From NCBI GenBank assembly GCA_021372725.1, contig JAJFTV010000071.1, positions 1 to 64,000 of the forward strand: 64,000 bases of DNA, given 5' to 3'. Below the pieces are notes generated by a model. It searched no databases and was not told the DNA's origin. It was given only the letters and a program-made list of their open reading frames with translations. Position 1 is the first letter of the stretch, and each line of letters begins with the position of its first letter. The stretch is from Chloroflexota bacterium. GTDB lineage: Bacteria; Chloroflexota; Anaerolineae; Anaerolineales; Anaerolineaceae. This document shows, piece by piece, positions 26,389 through 34,476 of the stretch. The position numbers and the translations under genes are program-made.

Positions 26389-27816
26389 ATGACAATCAGC
26401 AACCTGTCCACCAAGACGAACCTTACGATCGATAATGTACGCGAAAACATTCTGGGAATTGACACGCGGGTACCTGTTTTCGATGGCAGCCTGCAAAGGT
26501 ATGTCAATCTTGATAACGCTGCCAGCACCCCTTCTTTGAAACCGGTTTTTGAAAAAGTGACCGAGTTTATGCAATGGTACTCCAGCATTCATCGCGGCAC
26601 GGGCTTTAAGAGCCAGGTCTCCACCCACGTGTACGAAGAGGCGCATGAAATCGCCCTCAATTTTGTCAAAGCCGATCCGGCATCCAATACCGTCATTTTT
26701 GGGAAGAATGCCAGTGAATCGCTCAACAAGCTGGCGCACAGTGTTGAATTCAAGCCCGGCGAGGTTGTGCTGACGACGATCATGGAGCATCACTCCAACG
26801 ATCTTCCCTGGCGTGCAACTGCCAGTGTAAAACATGTGCGGGTGGACAAGAATGGCGCGTTGGATCAGGCTCACCTGGATGCCATGTTGAACAAGTATGC
26901 CGGGCACGTACGCATGGTGGTGGTGACAGGTGCATCGAATGTAACCGGCTATATCAACCCGATCCATGAGATCGCCGAGAAAGTACACCGGGCTGGCGCT
27001 GAAATTCTGGTGGATGCCGCCCAGTTGGCACCGCATCGGGCAATCGATGTATATCCCAATGATCATCCCCGGCATATCGATTATCTGGTGACTGCTGCCC
27101 ACAAAATGTATGCGCCTTTTGGATCCAGCACGCTGATCGGTAAAAAAGAGACCTTTTTGCAGGGAGACCCTGATGTGGTTGGCGGTGGGACGGTGGATAT
27201 TGTCACTGTGGATCATGTGAAATGGGCTGGCCTGCCGGATCGTGAAGAAGCCGGCAGCCCCAACGTGGTGGGTGCGGTGGCTCAGGCCAAAACTATGCTT
27301 TGCCTGCAGGAAATGGGTATGGAGGCGATTGCTGAACATGAAGCCCGTCTGACTGCCTACCTGCTTCGAAAATTGGCCAAAATGGATGACGTGATTGTGT
27401 ACGGCATCACCGACCCTGCTCGTGTGGCCGAAAAAGTGGGTGTTGTTCCGATTACCGTGGTTGGTAAAAGCCATTACCTGGTGGCGGCCATCTTGAGCCA
27501 TGAAGGCGCGATTGGTGTTCGCAACGGCTGTTTTTGTGCTCATCCCTATCTCTTCAGTCTGCTCAACCTCGACTCGGAACAGACGAAAAACTATCAACAG
27601 CAAATCATCAACAACAATCGATCCCAATTGCCAGGTCTGGTGCGCATCAGTTTTGGTTGTTACAACAACGAGGAAGATGTCGACCGTTTGATCGATACAC
27701 TGGAACGAATTGTCCACAATGAGTATAAGGGTGAATACATTCAGGACCCGGTCAGGGGGGAATACCGGCCAAAGGGTTTCAAATCGAATTTGGCGGAATA
27801 CTTCAGCCTGGAGTAA
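26389..27816 (+). CDS. Class V aminotransferase (cysteine desulfurase-like)
   Basis: 475 residues of the fold-type I PLP family, closest in outline to SufS/Csd-like enzymes. The start YVNLDNAASTPSL, HRGTGFKSQ, MEHHSNDLPWR, and the PLP-binding Lys in TAAHKMYAPFG (about 240) are clear, as is RNGCFCAHPYL in the region where desulfurases carry their catalytic Cys. It may be a desulfurase or a lyase/aminotransferase of unknown substrate. ATG at 26389 is 15 bases after AAAGGAG, which is long; an ATC at 26380 would be spaced normally. It starts ten bases after the GntR regulator and is probably in its operon. Confidence 0.85.
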   Translation: MTISNLSTKTNLTIDNVRENILGIDTRVPVFDGSLQRYVNLDNAASTPSLKPVFEKVTEFMQWYSSIHRGTGFKSQVSTHVYEEAHEIALNFVKADPASNTVIFGKNASESLNKLAHSVEFKPGEVVLTTIMEHHSNDLPWRATASVKHVRVDKNGALDQAHLDAMLNKYAGHVRMVVVTGASNVTGYINPIHEIAEKVHRAGAEILVDAAQLAPHRAIDVYPNDHPRHIDYLVTAAHKMYAPFGSSTLIGKKETFLQGDPDVVGGGTVDIVTVDHVKWAGLPDREEAGSPNVVGAVAQAKTMLCLQEMGMEAIAEHEARLTAYLLRKLAKMDDVIVYGITDPARVAEKVGVVPITVVGKSHYLVAAILSHEGAIGVRNGCFCAHPYLFSLLNLDSEQTKNYQQQIINNNRSQLPGLVRISFGCYNNEEDVDRLIDTLERIVHNEYKGEYIQDPVRGEYRPKGFKSNLAEYFSLE

Positions 27817-27865
27817 ATCCGGCGGGGTGATGGCAAGCCTCACCCGTACAATTTGTGTAAAATGG

Positions 27866-27905
27866 TAGGGGCAAAGCTTGCTGTATGCAGCTTGCCTTTG
27901 CCCTG
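27866..27905. terminator. Imperfect hairpin after the aminotransferase gene
   Basis: AGGGGCAAAGCTTGCTG pairs imperfectly with the following CAGCTTGCCTTTGCCCT. No T-tract follows, so it may be a factor-dependent or bidirectional terminator between convergent genes. A shorter repeat, TGTCAT/ATGACA, lies at about 27953-27981. Confidence 0.35.
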
Positions 27906-27999
27906 ATCATCTCAACAGAAAAATGGCATGTTCCATGAAACAGGTACATGTCCTGTCATCCCGGCGAAAGAGGTGGCATGACAAGGCGGGGGAGGAAGA

Positions 28000-28716
28000 T
28001 TACTGCTTTTCATTAAGAATCTGCACGGTAACCTCGCGAACCATGCCTTCCAGGCGGGACTGACGTAAAGTTGAAAGCATATCCTCTGGCAGAGGGTTGA
28101 CAGGCCCCATCATTTCCGCGAGCAGGATGGTTTTGGCAATATATTCAACGCGCTCGAGGTTAATCAACGCTTCCTCCAGGGTTTTTCCTACCGTCAAACT
28201 GCCATGCTGACGGATCATGACAGCATCATGATGGCGGATAGGCTCCCGGATGACATCGGCCGTTTGGCTGGAGGAAGGCATGGCCAGATCGGTGATGGGG
28301 ATCTGCCCGAGGAGAGCGACCATCTCCGGCAGCACATCCATGCGGAACTCGCTGCGCACGACGGTTAGGGCGGTGGCGCAGGGCGGATGGGCGTGCAGCA
28401 CAGCCCGCACATCACAGCGCTGCCGGTAAACCTCAAGGTGCATGGCCTGTTCGGTTGTGGAGCGCAACAGGGGGTCATCGGCCGGTTTGACGATATTTCC
28501 TTGCGGGTCGATGACGAGCAGATCACCTGTTGAGAGGCGGCCCTTTCCGATACCAGAGGGAGTGATCAAGATATTCCCATCCGGAAGGCGGACAGATATG
28601 TTTCCGTCACTGGCGCATAATAAACCGTGCGCATAGGTGATCTGGCCGGTCTCGACAATTGCAGCCCGCAGATCACTTTCGGTCGCATTTATTCCAAAAC
28701 GAAGCTTGTCACTCAT
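28000..28716 (-). CDS. Class II aldolase/adducin-family protein (fuculose-phosphate aldolase-like)
   Basis: 238 residues. The class II aldolase signature is visible as HGLLCASDGNISVRLPDGNILITPSGIGKG near the N-terminus, a paired His motif in AVLHAHPPCA, and a later His in IRQHGSLTVGKT; these bind zinc in fuculose-1-phosphate and ribulose-5-phosphate epimerase/aldolases. It would cleave a sugar phosphate, or act as a decarboxylase or epimerase; the substrate is uncertain. ATG at 28716 (MSDKLRFG) has AAGG eight bases upstream. It lies 41 bases after pstB on the same strand, so it may be read from the pst operon. Confidence 0.82.
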   Translation of the reverse strand: MSDKLRFGINATESDLRAAIVETGQITYAHGLLCASDGNISVRLPDGNILITPSGIGKGRLSTGDLLVIDPQGNIVKPADDPLLRSTTEQAMHLEVYRQRCDVRAVLHAHPPCATALTVVRSEFRMDVLPEMVALLGQIPITDLAMPSSSQTADVIREPIRHHDAVMIRQHGSLTVGKTLEEALINLERVEYIAKTILLAEMMGPVNPLPEDMLSTLRQSRLEGMVREVTVQILNEKQ

Positions 28717-28757
28717 TGTATTGCCTTTATAAGATAACATTCTAGCCAGTAAAGATC

Positions 28758-29510
28758 CTATCCAAACCGTCCTTCGATGTATTCCTGGGTACGTTTATCG
28801 CGAGGGTTGGTGAATATGCCGGAATCTCCGGTTTCGATCAGCTCACCTTGCAGAAAAAAGCCGGCGAAATCGGCCATGCGGGCGGCCTGTTGGGTATTAT
28901 GCGGGGCGAGGATGATGGTGAATTGTTGTTTCAGCTCCATCAACAAGCTTTCGATGCGGGCCGTTGAAACCGGATCGAGCGCAGAGGTTGGTTCATCCAG
29001 CATGACAACTTCCGGCCTCAACGCCAGGGTGCGTGCCAGACATAACCTCTGCTGCTGACCGCCGGATAGAGAGTTGGCCGGATCATTCAAGCGATCGTTG
29101 ACCTCATCCCACAAGACTGCCATGCGCAGTCCCCACTCCACGGCTTCGTCCAGCACCGACTTTTTGCGGATACCCGCCATCCGCAAGCCGTAACAGACGT
29201 TCTCGTAGATGGATAGCGGAAGGGGAATGGGCCGCGAGAATAAGATGCCCACCCTCCGTCGCAGATCAATCACATCCACTTCGCTGTCCAGAATATTGAC
29301 ACCATTGAGGAGAATTTTTCCGGATACTTCACTCACATCCGCCAGGTCATTCAGACGGTTCATGGTACGCAGCAGGGTGGACTTGCCGCCGCCGGCGGGG
29401 CCGAACAAGACATTGATGGCATTCCCCTTCATTTCCATACTAACGTCCCGCAGGCTTTCAGCGCCATCGGAATAACGGACGGTGAGGTGTTCGATAATGA
29501 TCTCGGTCAT
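28758..29510 (-). CDS. pstB: Phosphate ABC transporter ATP-binding protein
   Basis: 250-residue ABC ATPase powering phosphate uptake with PstC and PstA. Walker A is FGPAGGGKSTLL (near 35), the signature NSLSGGQQQRLCLARTL and Walker B VVMLDEPTSALDP are intact. Its order after pstA and the NRLNDLADVSEVSGKILLNG and RRRVGILFSRP segments match PstB. ATG at 29510 (MTEIIIEHL) was chosen: the longer frame from 29543 only overlaps pstA. It follows pstA by seven bases. No phoU gene follows; a class II aldolase gene does. Confidence 0.92.
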   Translation of the reverse strand: MTEIIIEHLTVRYSDGAESLRDVSMEMKGNAINVLFGPAGGGKSTLLRTMNRLNDLADVSEVSGKILLNGVNILDSEVDVIDLRRRVGILFSRPIPLPLSIYENVCYGLRMAGIRKKSVLDEAVEWGLRMAVLWDEVNDRLNDPANSLSGGQQQRLCLARTLALRPEVVMLDEPTSALDPVSTARIESLLMELKQQFTIILAPHNTQQAARMADFAGFFLQGELIETGDSGIFTNPRDKRTQEYIEGRFG

Positions 29511-29517
29511 ATTTCCC

Positions 29518-30405
29518 TTACCACTGCCTTTTTGCCCGGGCACGCGAACGGATGATGGTGGCCAAAAGATTCATTCCCAGCACAAAGACCAGCAGCACCA
29601 GCACCGTACCATACTGGATATGAATTGACATTCCCGGAACCTGGGTGGATATGACAAATAAATGATAAGGCAGTGCCATGGTGGCATCGAAGGGTGAATT
29701 GGGCAGTCGTGGTAAAAAGAAAGCTGCGCCGGTGAAAAGGATGGGGGCTGTCTCGCCGGCGGCCCTTTCGAGGCCCAGAATGATGCCGGTGATAATCCCC
29801 GGCAGGCTCTGTGGCAGCTTAATCCGCCAGATGGTTTGCCAGTGCGATGCACCCAGCGATATGCTGACCGGTGTAAAAGACGAAGGAACGGAACGGAGAG
29901 CTTCTTCTGTGGTGCTGATAATGGTCGGCAGGGTCATGATGGAAAGAGTCAATGAAGCGGCCAGGATGCTTGTGCCGAAATTCAGAAAAACGACAAATAT
30001 TCCCAAGCCAAACAGACCGTATACAACCGAAGGGATACCTGACAGGTTGACCATTGCCACGCGGATTGTGCGGGTCATGGTATTATCGCGGGCGTATTCT
30101 GCCAGGTAAATGGCTGCTGCAATCCCCGGAGGTACTGAAAAGAGCGCCGTTCCCAACGTGAGCAGAACGGTGCCAACAATGGCCGGAAAAATTCCACCCT
30201 CCCGCATTCCATTTCGTGGCATCGTCGTCAGAAACTCCCAACTGATGGTTGAAGATCCCTGGATAAAGATATAGACCAGCAAGGCGATGATGGGGATTAC
30301 CGTTATGAACGCCACAAGGCCGAGCAAGCTGAACCCGAGACGCTCCTTATTACGGGAATTCAGCGAAAAACGTCTCCTGCGGGTCATATCAGATGGATCT
30401 TCCAT
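29518..30405 (-). CDS. pstA: Phosphate ABC transporter permease PstA
   Basis: 295 residues with about six membrane helices, starting after a basic cytosolic leader (TRRRRFSLNSRNKER). The permease EAA-like loop that contacts PstB reads RSVPSSFTPVSISLGASHWQTIWRIKLPQSLPGIITG. Forms the membrane channel with PstC; the order pstS-pstC-pstA-pstB is conserved. It starts only two bases after pstC, implying translational coupling. Confidence 0.93.
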   Translation of the reverse strand: MEDPSDMTRRRRFSLNSRNKERLGFSLLGLVAFITVIPIIALLVYIFIQGSSTISWEFLTTMPRNGMREGGIFPAIVGTVLLTLGTALFSVPPGIAAAIYLAEYARDNTMTRTIRVAMVNLSGIPSVVYGLFGLGIFVVFLNFGTSILAASLTLSIMTLPTIISTTEEALRSVPSSFTPVSISLGASHWQTIWRIKLPQSLPGIITGIILGLERAAGETAPILFTGAAFFLPRLPNSPFDATMALPYHLFVISTQVPGMSIHIQYGTVLVLLVFVLGMNLLATIIRSRARAKRQW

Positions 30406-30407
30406 CG

Positions 30408-31307
30408 TTATGACAACAGCCTTTCCTGGCGCTTAACGCGCCGCAAACTGATCAACGATGCAACGACATTAATGGCCAAAGAAAACAGGAACAATAACAG
30501 CCCGATGAAAAACAGTACCTGGTAATGCGGAGTTCCGGCAGCCACCTCACCCATCTCGGCTGCAATGGTGGCAGTCATGGTGCGAATGGGCATAATGAAG
30601 GTTTTCAAGCCATTTGGCATGGTGGCTGCATTGCCGGTCACCATCATCACGGTCATGGTCTCGCCGATCACACGGCCAATCCCCAGCATGATGGCAGTGA
30701 TAACCCCCGAACGGGCTGCCGGGAAGGTTACGCCCCAAATGGTTTGCCAGCGAGTGGCACCCAGCGCAAATGCTCCCTGCCGGTAGGAAGGCGGTACCGC
30801 ATTGAGGGCATCCTCGGCAATGGAAACAATCGTTGGGATGGCACCCCAGCCCAGCAGGATGGCTCCTGTCAATGCCGTCAAACCGGTTGGCAAATTGAGA
30901 CTGGTGCGTAAAAATGGCGCCAATACCAGAATGCCGATAAACCCCAGCACAACCGACGGGATGCCGGCCAGAATCTCGATGAGCGGTTTGAGGATTTGAT
31001 TGGCCCAGAGAGGGGCAACCTCTGAAATGAATACGGCGGTCAGTACACCCAGCGGTACGGCAATCAGAATTGCGCCAAAGGTAACCGTCAGCGAACCCAA
31101 AATGAGCGGAACGACCCCGAAATATCCTTCGATGGGATACCATCGTGTACCAAATAGAGACTTCAACGGCACCTGTTCCAGAGCCGGCAAGCCTTCCTTC
31201 AACAGGAACAGCAGGATCAGGGCGACAAAAAGGATGCTTAAATAACCGGCCATCTGGATTACCCGGGTAATGATCGTCTCACTTAATGTTTTACGTTGAG
31301 TAAACAT
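30408..31307 (-). CDS. pstC: Phosphate ABC transporter permease PstC
   Basis: 299 residues with six membrane helices. The first periplasmic stretch LKSLFGTRWYPIEGYFGVVPLILGSL is characteristic of PstC, as is the ATPase-contact loop NAVPPSYRQGAFALGATRWQTIWGVTFP. Works with PstA and PstB to import phosphate delivered by PstS. It starts five bases after the pstS stop. Confidence 0.93.
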   Translation of the reverse strand: MFTQRKTLSETIITRVIQMAGYLSILFVALILLFLLKEGLPALEQVPLKSLFGTRWYPIEGYFGVVPLILGSLTVTFGAILIAVPLGVLTAVFISEVAPLWANQILKPLIEILAGIPSVVLGFIGILVLAPFLRTSLNLPTGLTALTGAILLGWGAIPTIVSIAEDALNAVPPSYRQGAFALGATRWQTIWGVTFPAARSGVITAIMLGIGRVIGETMTVMMVTGNAATMPNGLKTFIMPIRTMTATIAAEMGEVAAGTPHYQVLFFIGLLLFLFSLAINVVASLISLRRVKRQERLLS

Positions 31308-31312
31308 TCAGG

Positions 31313-32215
31313 TCACTCATCCGCTCGTGTTACAGGCACAAAACCCAGATCGCTGACGATTTTCTGTGCTTCCGCCGTAAAGACCCAGTCGAGGTATTTT
31401 CTCACCTCACCCTGCGGCTGGCCGCGGGTGTACATATACAAATCTCGGGCGATGGGATAAGAACCATCCATCACTGAAGCTACAGACGGGATGATATAAG
31501 GTTCTCCCGGACTGGCTGCGAGTGCAATGACTTTCACATCCTTCGTTATATATCCCAGCCCATCATACCCAATCGCATTTGGGTTGTCCCGTACCTCCGC
31601 GATGATACCCTCGGAAGATGGCAACAAAAGGGTATCAGCCGAAAAGATGGTTTTATCTTCACTGTCTCCCAGGCGAATGACTTTTTCCAAAAAGAATACG
31701 TGGGTGCCAGAGTTCGTCTCGCGTGAAGTGCGCACAATCGGCCGGTTCTCGCCGCCCAATTCACTCCAGTTGTTCAACTTGCCGGTATAGATACGGGAAA
31801 CTTCTTCAAGCGTCAACTGCTCGATGGGGTTATTCACGTTGACGATGACAGCAATGGCATCACGCGCCACAATAAACTCAACGGCTTCCACCCCTTGTTT
31901 GGCCAAATCAGCTTGTTCCTCAACGGTAATCTGGCGTGAGGCATTCGCAATATCCACAGTGTTATTTTTCAGGGCGGTGATCCCTGTTCCAGATCCGCCC
32001 CCGGTGACAGAAATGCGGATTTCAGGGTTCTCTTCCTGATAGCGTTCCACCCAGGCCAACGCAAGATTGACCATCGTATCAGAGCCTTTATTTTCGATGT
32101 AATCACCGGTTTGGCTTGATCCGTTATCAACAGAAGACTGTTTTGTCTGACCTAAAGTGCAGCCCCATAAACCAATCGATATCAGCAAGATGATCCAGAA
32201 AGATTTTCTTTTCAT
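31313..32215 (-). CDS. pstS: Phosphate-binding lipoprotein PstS
   Basis: 300 residues. A lipobox LWGC (Cys19) anchors the protein outside the membrane. The mature protein begins with a Ser/Thr-rich linker, then the phosphate-binding core: SDTMVNLALAWVERYQEENPEI, VTGGGSGTGITALKNNTVDIANASR and RTSRETNSGTHVFFLE, which supply backbone and Ser/Arg ligands to phosphate. First gene of pstSCAB. The ribosome site (AGG) is weak. Direct repeats resembling a PhoB/PhoP box lie about 57 bases upstream of its start. Confidence 0.93.
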   Translation of the reverse strand: MKRKSFWIILLISIGLWGCTLGQTKQSSVDNGSSQTGDYIENKGSDTMVNLALAWVERYQEENPEIRISVTGGGSGTGITALKNNTVDIANASRQITVEEQADLAKQGVEAVEFIVARDAIAVIVNVNNPIEQLTLEEVSRIYTGKLNNWSELGGENRPIVRTSRETNSGTHVFFLEKVIRLGDSEDKTIFSADTLLLPSSEGIIAEVRDNPNAIGYDGLGYITKDVKVIALAASPGEPYIIPSVASVMDGSYPIARDLYMYTRGQPQGEVRKYLDWVFTAEAQKIVSDLGFVPVTRADE

Positions 32216-32271
32216 GCAGCCTAATTATATCTGCTGAGTTCATAAAAATGGCCGTTCATGGAAAGAATCTG

Positions 32272-32289
32272 TGAAATTCATTTGAAATT
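32272..32289 (-). promoter_or_regulatory. PhoB/PhoP-box-like direct repeats upstream of pstS
   Basis: TGAAATT occurs at 32272-32278 and again at 32283-32289, i.e. 7-base repeats with 4-base spacing and an 11-base period, which is the geometry of Pho boxes. It lies between pstS (minus) and the small gene at 32391 (plus). Confidence 0.45.
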
Positions 32290-32300
32290 TTCATCACCCA

Positions 32301-32330
32301 TTAACAGTCTCGTATCAGTCTCATTATGGT
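32301..32330 (+). promoter_or_regulatory. Possible promoter of the small gene at 32391
   Basis: TTAACA (32301-32306), 18 bases, TATGGT (32325-32330), about 60 bases before the ATG. Moderate match only. Confidence 0.35.
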
Positions 32331-32390
32331 AAACTCATAATGTGGTAGCAATATTTTTGAAAGACTAAACAATAAGAAAGGAAAACAATC

Positions 32391-32582
32391 ATGGGATATA
32401 AACATACCAACTCAAAAGGGCAGACTTATTTTCTACATGCCAAAGAGCGGAAGCTGAAAAATGGGGGCACTTCTTACCTGTATTTCTTCTCGAAAGAAGA
32501 AAAAGGCGCTCTGGAAGCAGTTCCAAAAGGCTACAAGGTTGCTGAGACCAGCACAGGTATGCTGGTTCTGAAAAAAAGTTAG
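32391..32582 (+). CDS. Small conserved protein of unknown function
   Basis: 63 residues, basic, no membrane segment: GYKHTNSKGQTYFLHAKE, then LKNGGTSYLYFFSKEEKGA and PKGYKVAETSTGMLVLKKS. The pattern of a short beta-rich protein with a closing KGY-x-V motif and Lys tail is familiar from small proteins of several bacterial phyla, but I cannot name a family. AAAGGA lies well placed before the ATG and a strong hairpin follows, so it is a genuine single-gene unit. Confidence 0.7.
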   Translation: MGYKHTNSKGQTYFLHAKERKLKNGGTSYLYFFSKEEKGALEAVPKGYKVAETSTGMLVLKKS

Positions 32583-32603
32583 TTTGATTTTCTTTTTCTT
32601 TGT

Positions 32604-32643
32604 TCAAACATGGCTCTTCTTACCACAAAAGAGCCATGTTTGA
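32604..32643. terminator. Bidirectional hairpin between convergent genes
   Basis: TCAAACATGGCTCTT (32604-32618) pairs perfectly over 15 bp with its inverted copy at 32629-32643. No long T-tract on either side. It lies between the convergent small gene and htrA gene ends. Confidence 0.65.
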
Positions 32644-32679
32644 TTCCTGATCCGGTGGAGATCGGCTTTAGTTGTTATT

Positions 32680-34308
32680 TTATTGAACAAACCCCAATGT
32701 TACTTCAAGCTCATTTGTCTTTCCATCACGCAGGAATTCCAAGGTTACTTTTTCACCCGGGTTGGCTGAGCGAATGTAGCCTGACAACTCCTTAAATGAG
32801 GTGATCGTTTGCTTGTCAATACCGGTGATTACATCTCCGCCAATTAAGATCGTCTCGTTGTCGATGGTTATTTCAGAGGTACCTCCACGCAGACCGGCTT
32901 CATCTGCCGGGCTACCCTGACGTACCTGCTGTACCAATACGCCTGTCTGATCTGCTGACAGTTCCATTGCTTCAGCGATTTGCGAAGTCATATCGATACC
33001 GGTTATGCCCAGATAGGCACCTCCGCCGATCTGGCTGACAAGCGGTGTAATGGTCGATTCCTGAGCAGGCCGTGCTTCAAGTGTCACATCCACGGTCTTT
33101 TCTTCACCGTCTCGCAAAAGTGTCAAGGTGACGGTCTGGCCCACATGGGTTTTACTGAAGAGATAGGCAATCAAATCATCCATGGTCAGCACTTTTTCAC
33201 CATCAATGGCAGTAATCACATCGCCGCCTGTTGAAACTTGCTCGCCGTCCACGGTTATTTCACTATCACTGCCGCGCACGCCGGCCTTGTCGGCAGGACC
33301 ATTGGCGGTTACCTGTATAACCAGCGCACCGCGCTGTTCAGGATCCAATCCCATCGATTTGGCAAGATCCGGGTACAGGTCCGAACCGGTGATCCCAAGA
33401 TATGGATGGTCATAACTGCCATTTTCGATCAATCCCGGAACAACCATGGTTACAATGTTGGAAGGAATCGCAAACCCGATGCCTGCATTGGAATTGGTGG
33501 TCGACTCGATGGCGTTTGTCACCCCGATCACCTGACCGGAGTCATTCACCAGCACGCCGCCTGAGTTACCCGGGTTGATCGGCGCATCAGTCTGGATGAT
33601 ATCCGGAATGGAATACGCAGAACCAAACGGGTTAATCTCGCCCGCGGTGATGCTTCTGCCAATCGCGCTGACAATCCCCACTGTCATCGTATTGGATAAT
33701 GCAAACGGGTTTCCGATTGCAATGGCAAGCTGACCAACCTTGACGGCGTCAGAATCGGCCATTTGAACCGGCTGTAAAAAGTCCTCCGAAATATCCACTT
33801 TTAGAACGGCCAGATCACTGTAAACATCAGCGCCAACTACTTCGGCATTGACACGAGTTCCGTCATAAAACTCCACGGTCACTTTCTTGGCACCGTCGAT
33901 GACATGATTGTTGGTGACGATATGTCCCTGCAGATCCCAAACAAACCCGGAACCCTGGCCTTCACCCTGGCTGGAAGTGGCAATGATGCTGACCACCGAA
34001 GGGTTGACCCCTTCGTATATCTGGGTAAGGGCATCCTGATATCCTGCCAGCGATCCGTCATTAATCACCACCGGTTGTACAGGGGTGGCCTGCACTGTAT
34101 TGGTTTGATTTGACGATCCGTCATTTTGTGCAGTTTCAGTTGCTTTTGCCAGGTTTTCGGTTTGGGATGAACCGGCTGTCACGGTCGCGGTCGATCCATT
34201 TATTAGACCAGCCAGATTATTTCCTGCACCGCAGGAAGACAACAGCATCCCGATCAGCAGGATACCTGTTATCCACATTTTATTTTTCATAATCCCTGTC
34301 GTCTTCAT
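32680..34308 (-). CDS. HtrA/DegP-type serine protease with two PDZ domains, lipoprotein
   Basis: 542 residues. The lipobox LLSSC follows the signal peptide, so the enzyme sits on the outer face of the membrane and handles misfolded or exported proteins. The protease domain carries the triad His (VTNNHVIDGA, about 135), Asp (YSDLAVLKVD, about 165) and Ser (NPGNSGGVLV, about 251). Two PDZ domains follow (about 300-410 and 430-540), unlike the single PDZ of most monoderm HtrA. ATG at 34308 has AGGAG seven bases upstream. The adjacent upstream two-component pair (RR, HK) is a likely regulator, as in CssRS-htrA. Confidence 0.92.
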   Translation of the reverse strand: MKTTGIMKNKMWITGILLIGMLLSSCGAGNNLAGLINGSTATVTAGSSQTENLAKATETAQNDGSSNQTNTVQATPVQPVVINDGSLAGYQDALTQIYEGVNPSVVSIIATSSQGEGQGSGFVWDLQGHIVTNNHVIDGAKKVTVEFYDGTRVNAEVVGADVYSDLAVLKVDISEDFLQPVQMADSDAVKVGQLAIAIGNPFALSNTMTVGIVSAIGRSITAGEINPFGSAYSIPDIIQTDAPINPGNSGGVLVNDSGQVIGVTNAIESTTNSNAGIGFAIPSNIVTMVVPGLIENGSYDHPYLGITGSDLYPDLAKSMGLDPEQRGALVIQVTANGPADKAGVRGSDSEITVDGEQVSTGGDVITAIDGEKVLTMDDLIAYLFSKTHVGQTVTLTLLRDGEEKTVDVTLEARPAQESTITPLVSQIGGGAYLGITGIDMTSQIAEAMELSADQTGVLVQQVRQGSPADEAGLRGGTSEITIDNETILIGGDVITGIDKQTITSFKELSGYIRSANPGEKVTLEFLRDGKTNELEVTLGFVQ

Positions 34309-34476
34309 TTGAGACTCCTTTACGAATATATTTTTCATCAATCTTGCGGTTTCATTGCCTACGCACAAGGATTGAATCGATCGTAGTATACGCCGGGGCT
34401 ATCAAATAGACTTTATGAAAACAATAAGATTAGCTTAACGGAACTTTAAGGAGAGGGAAAAGCAAAACGAAGAATT

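Noticed and set aside
26347-27843. 498-codon minus frame opposite the aminotransferase
   Set aside because: Shadow of the PLP enzyme gene; no recognisable motif and His-rich reverse-frame composition.
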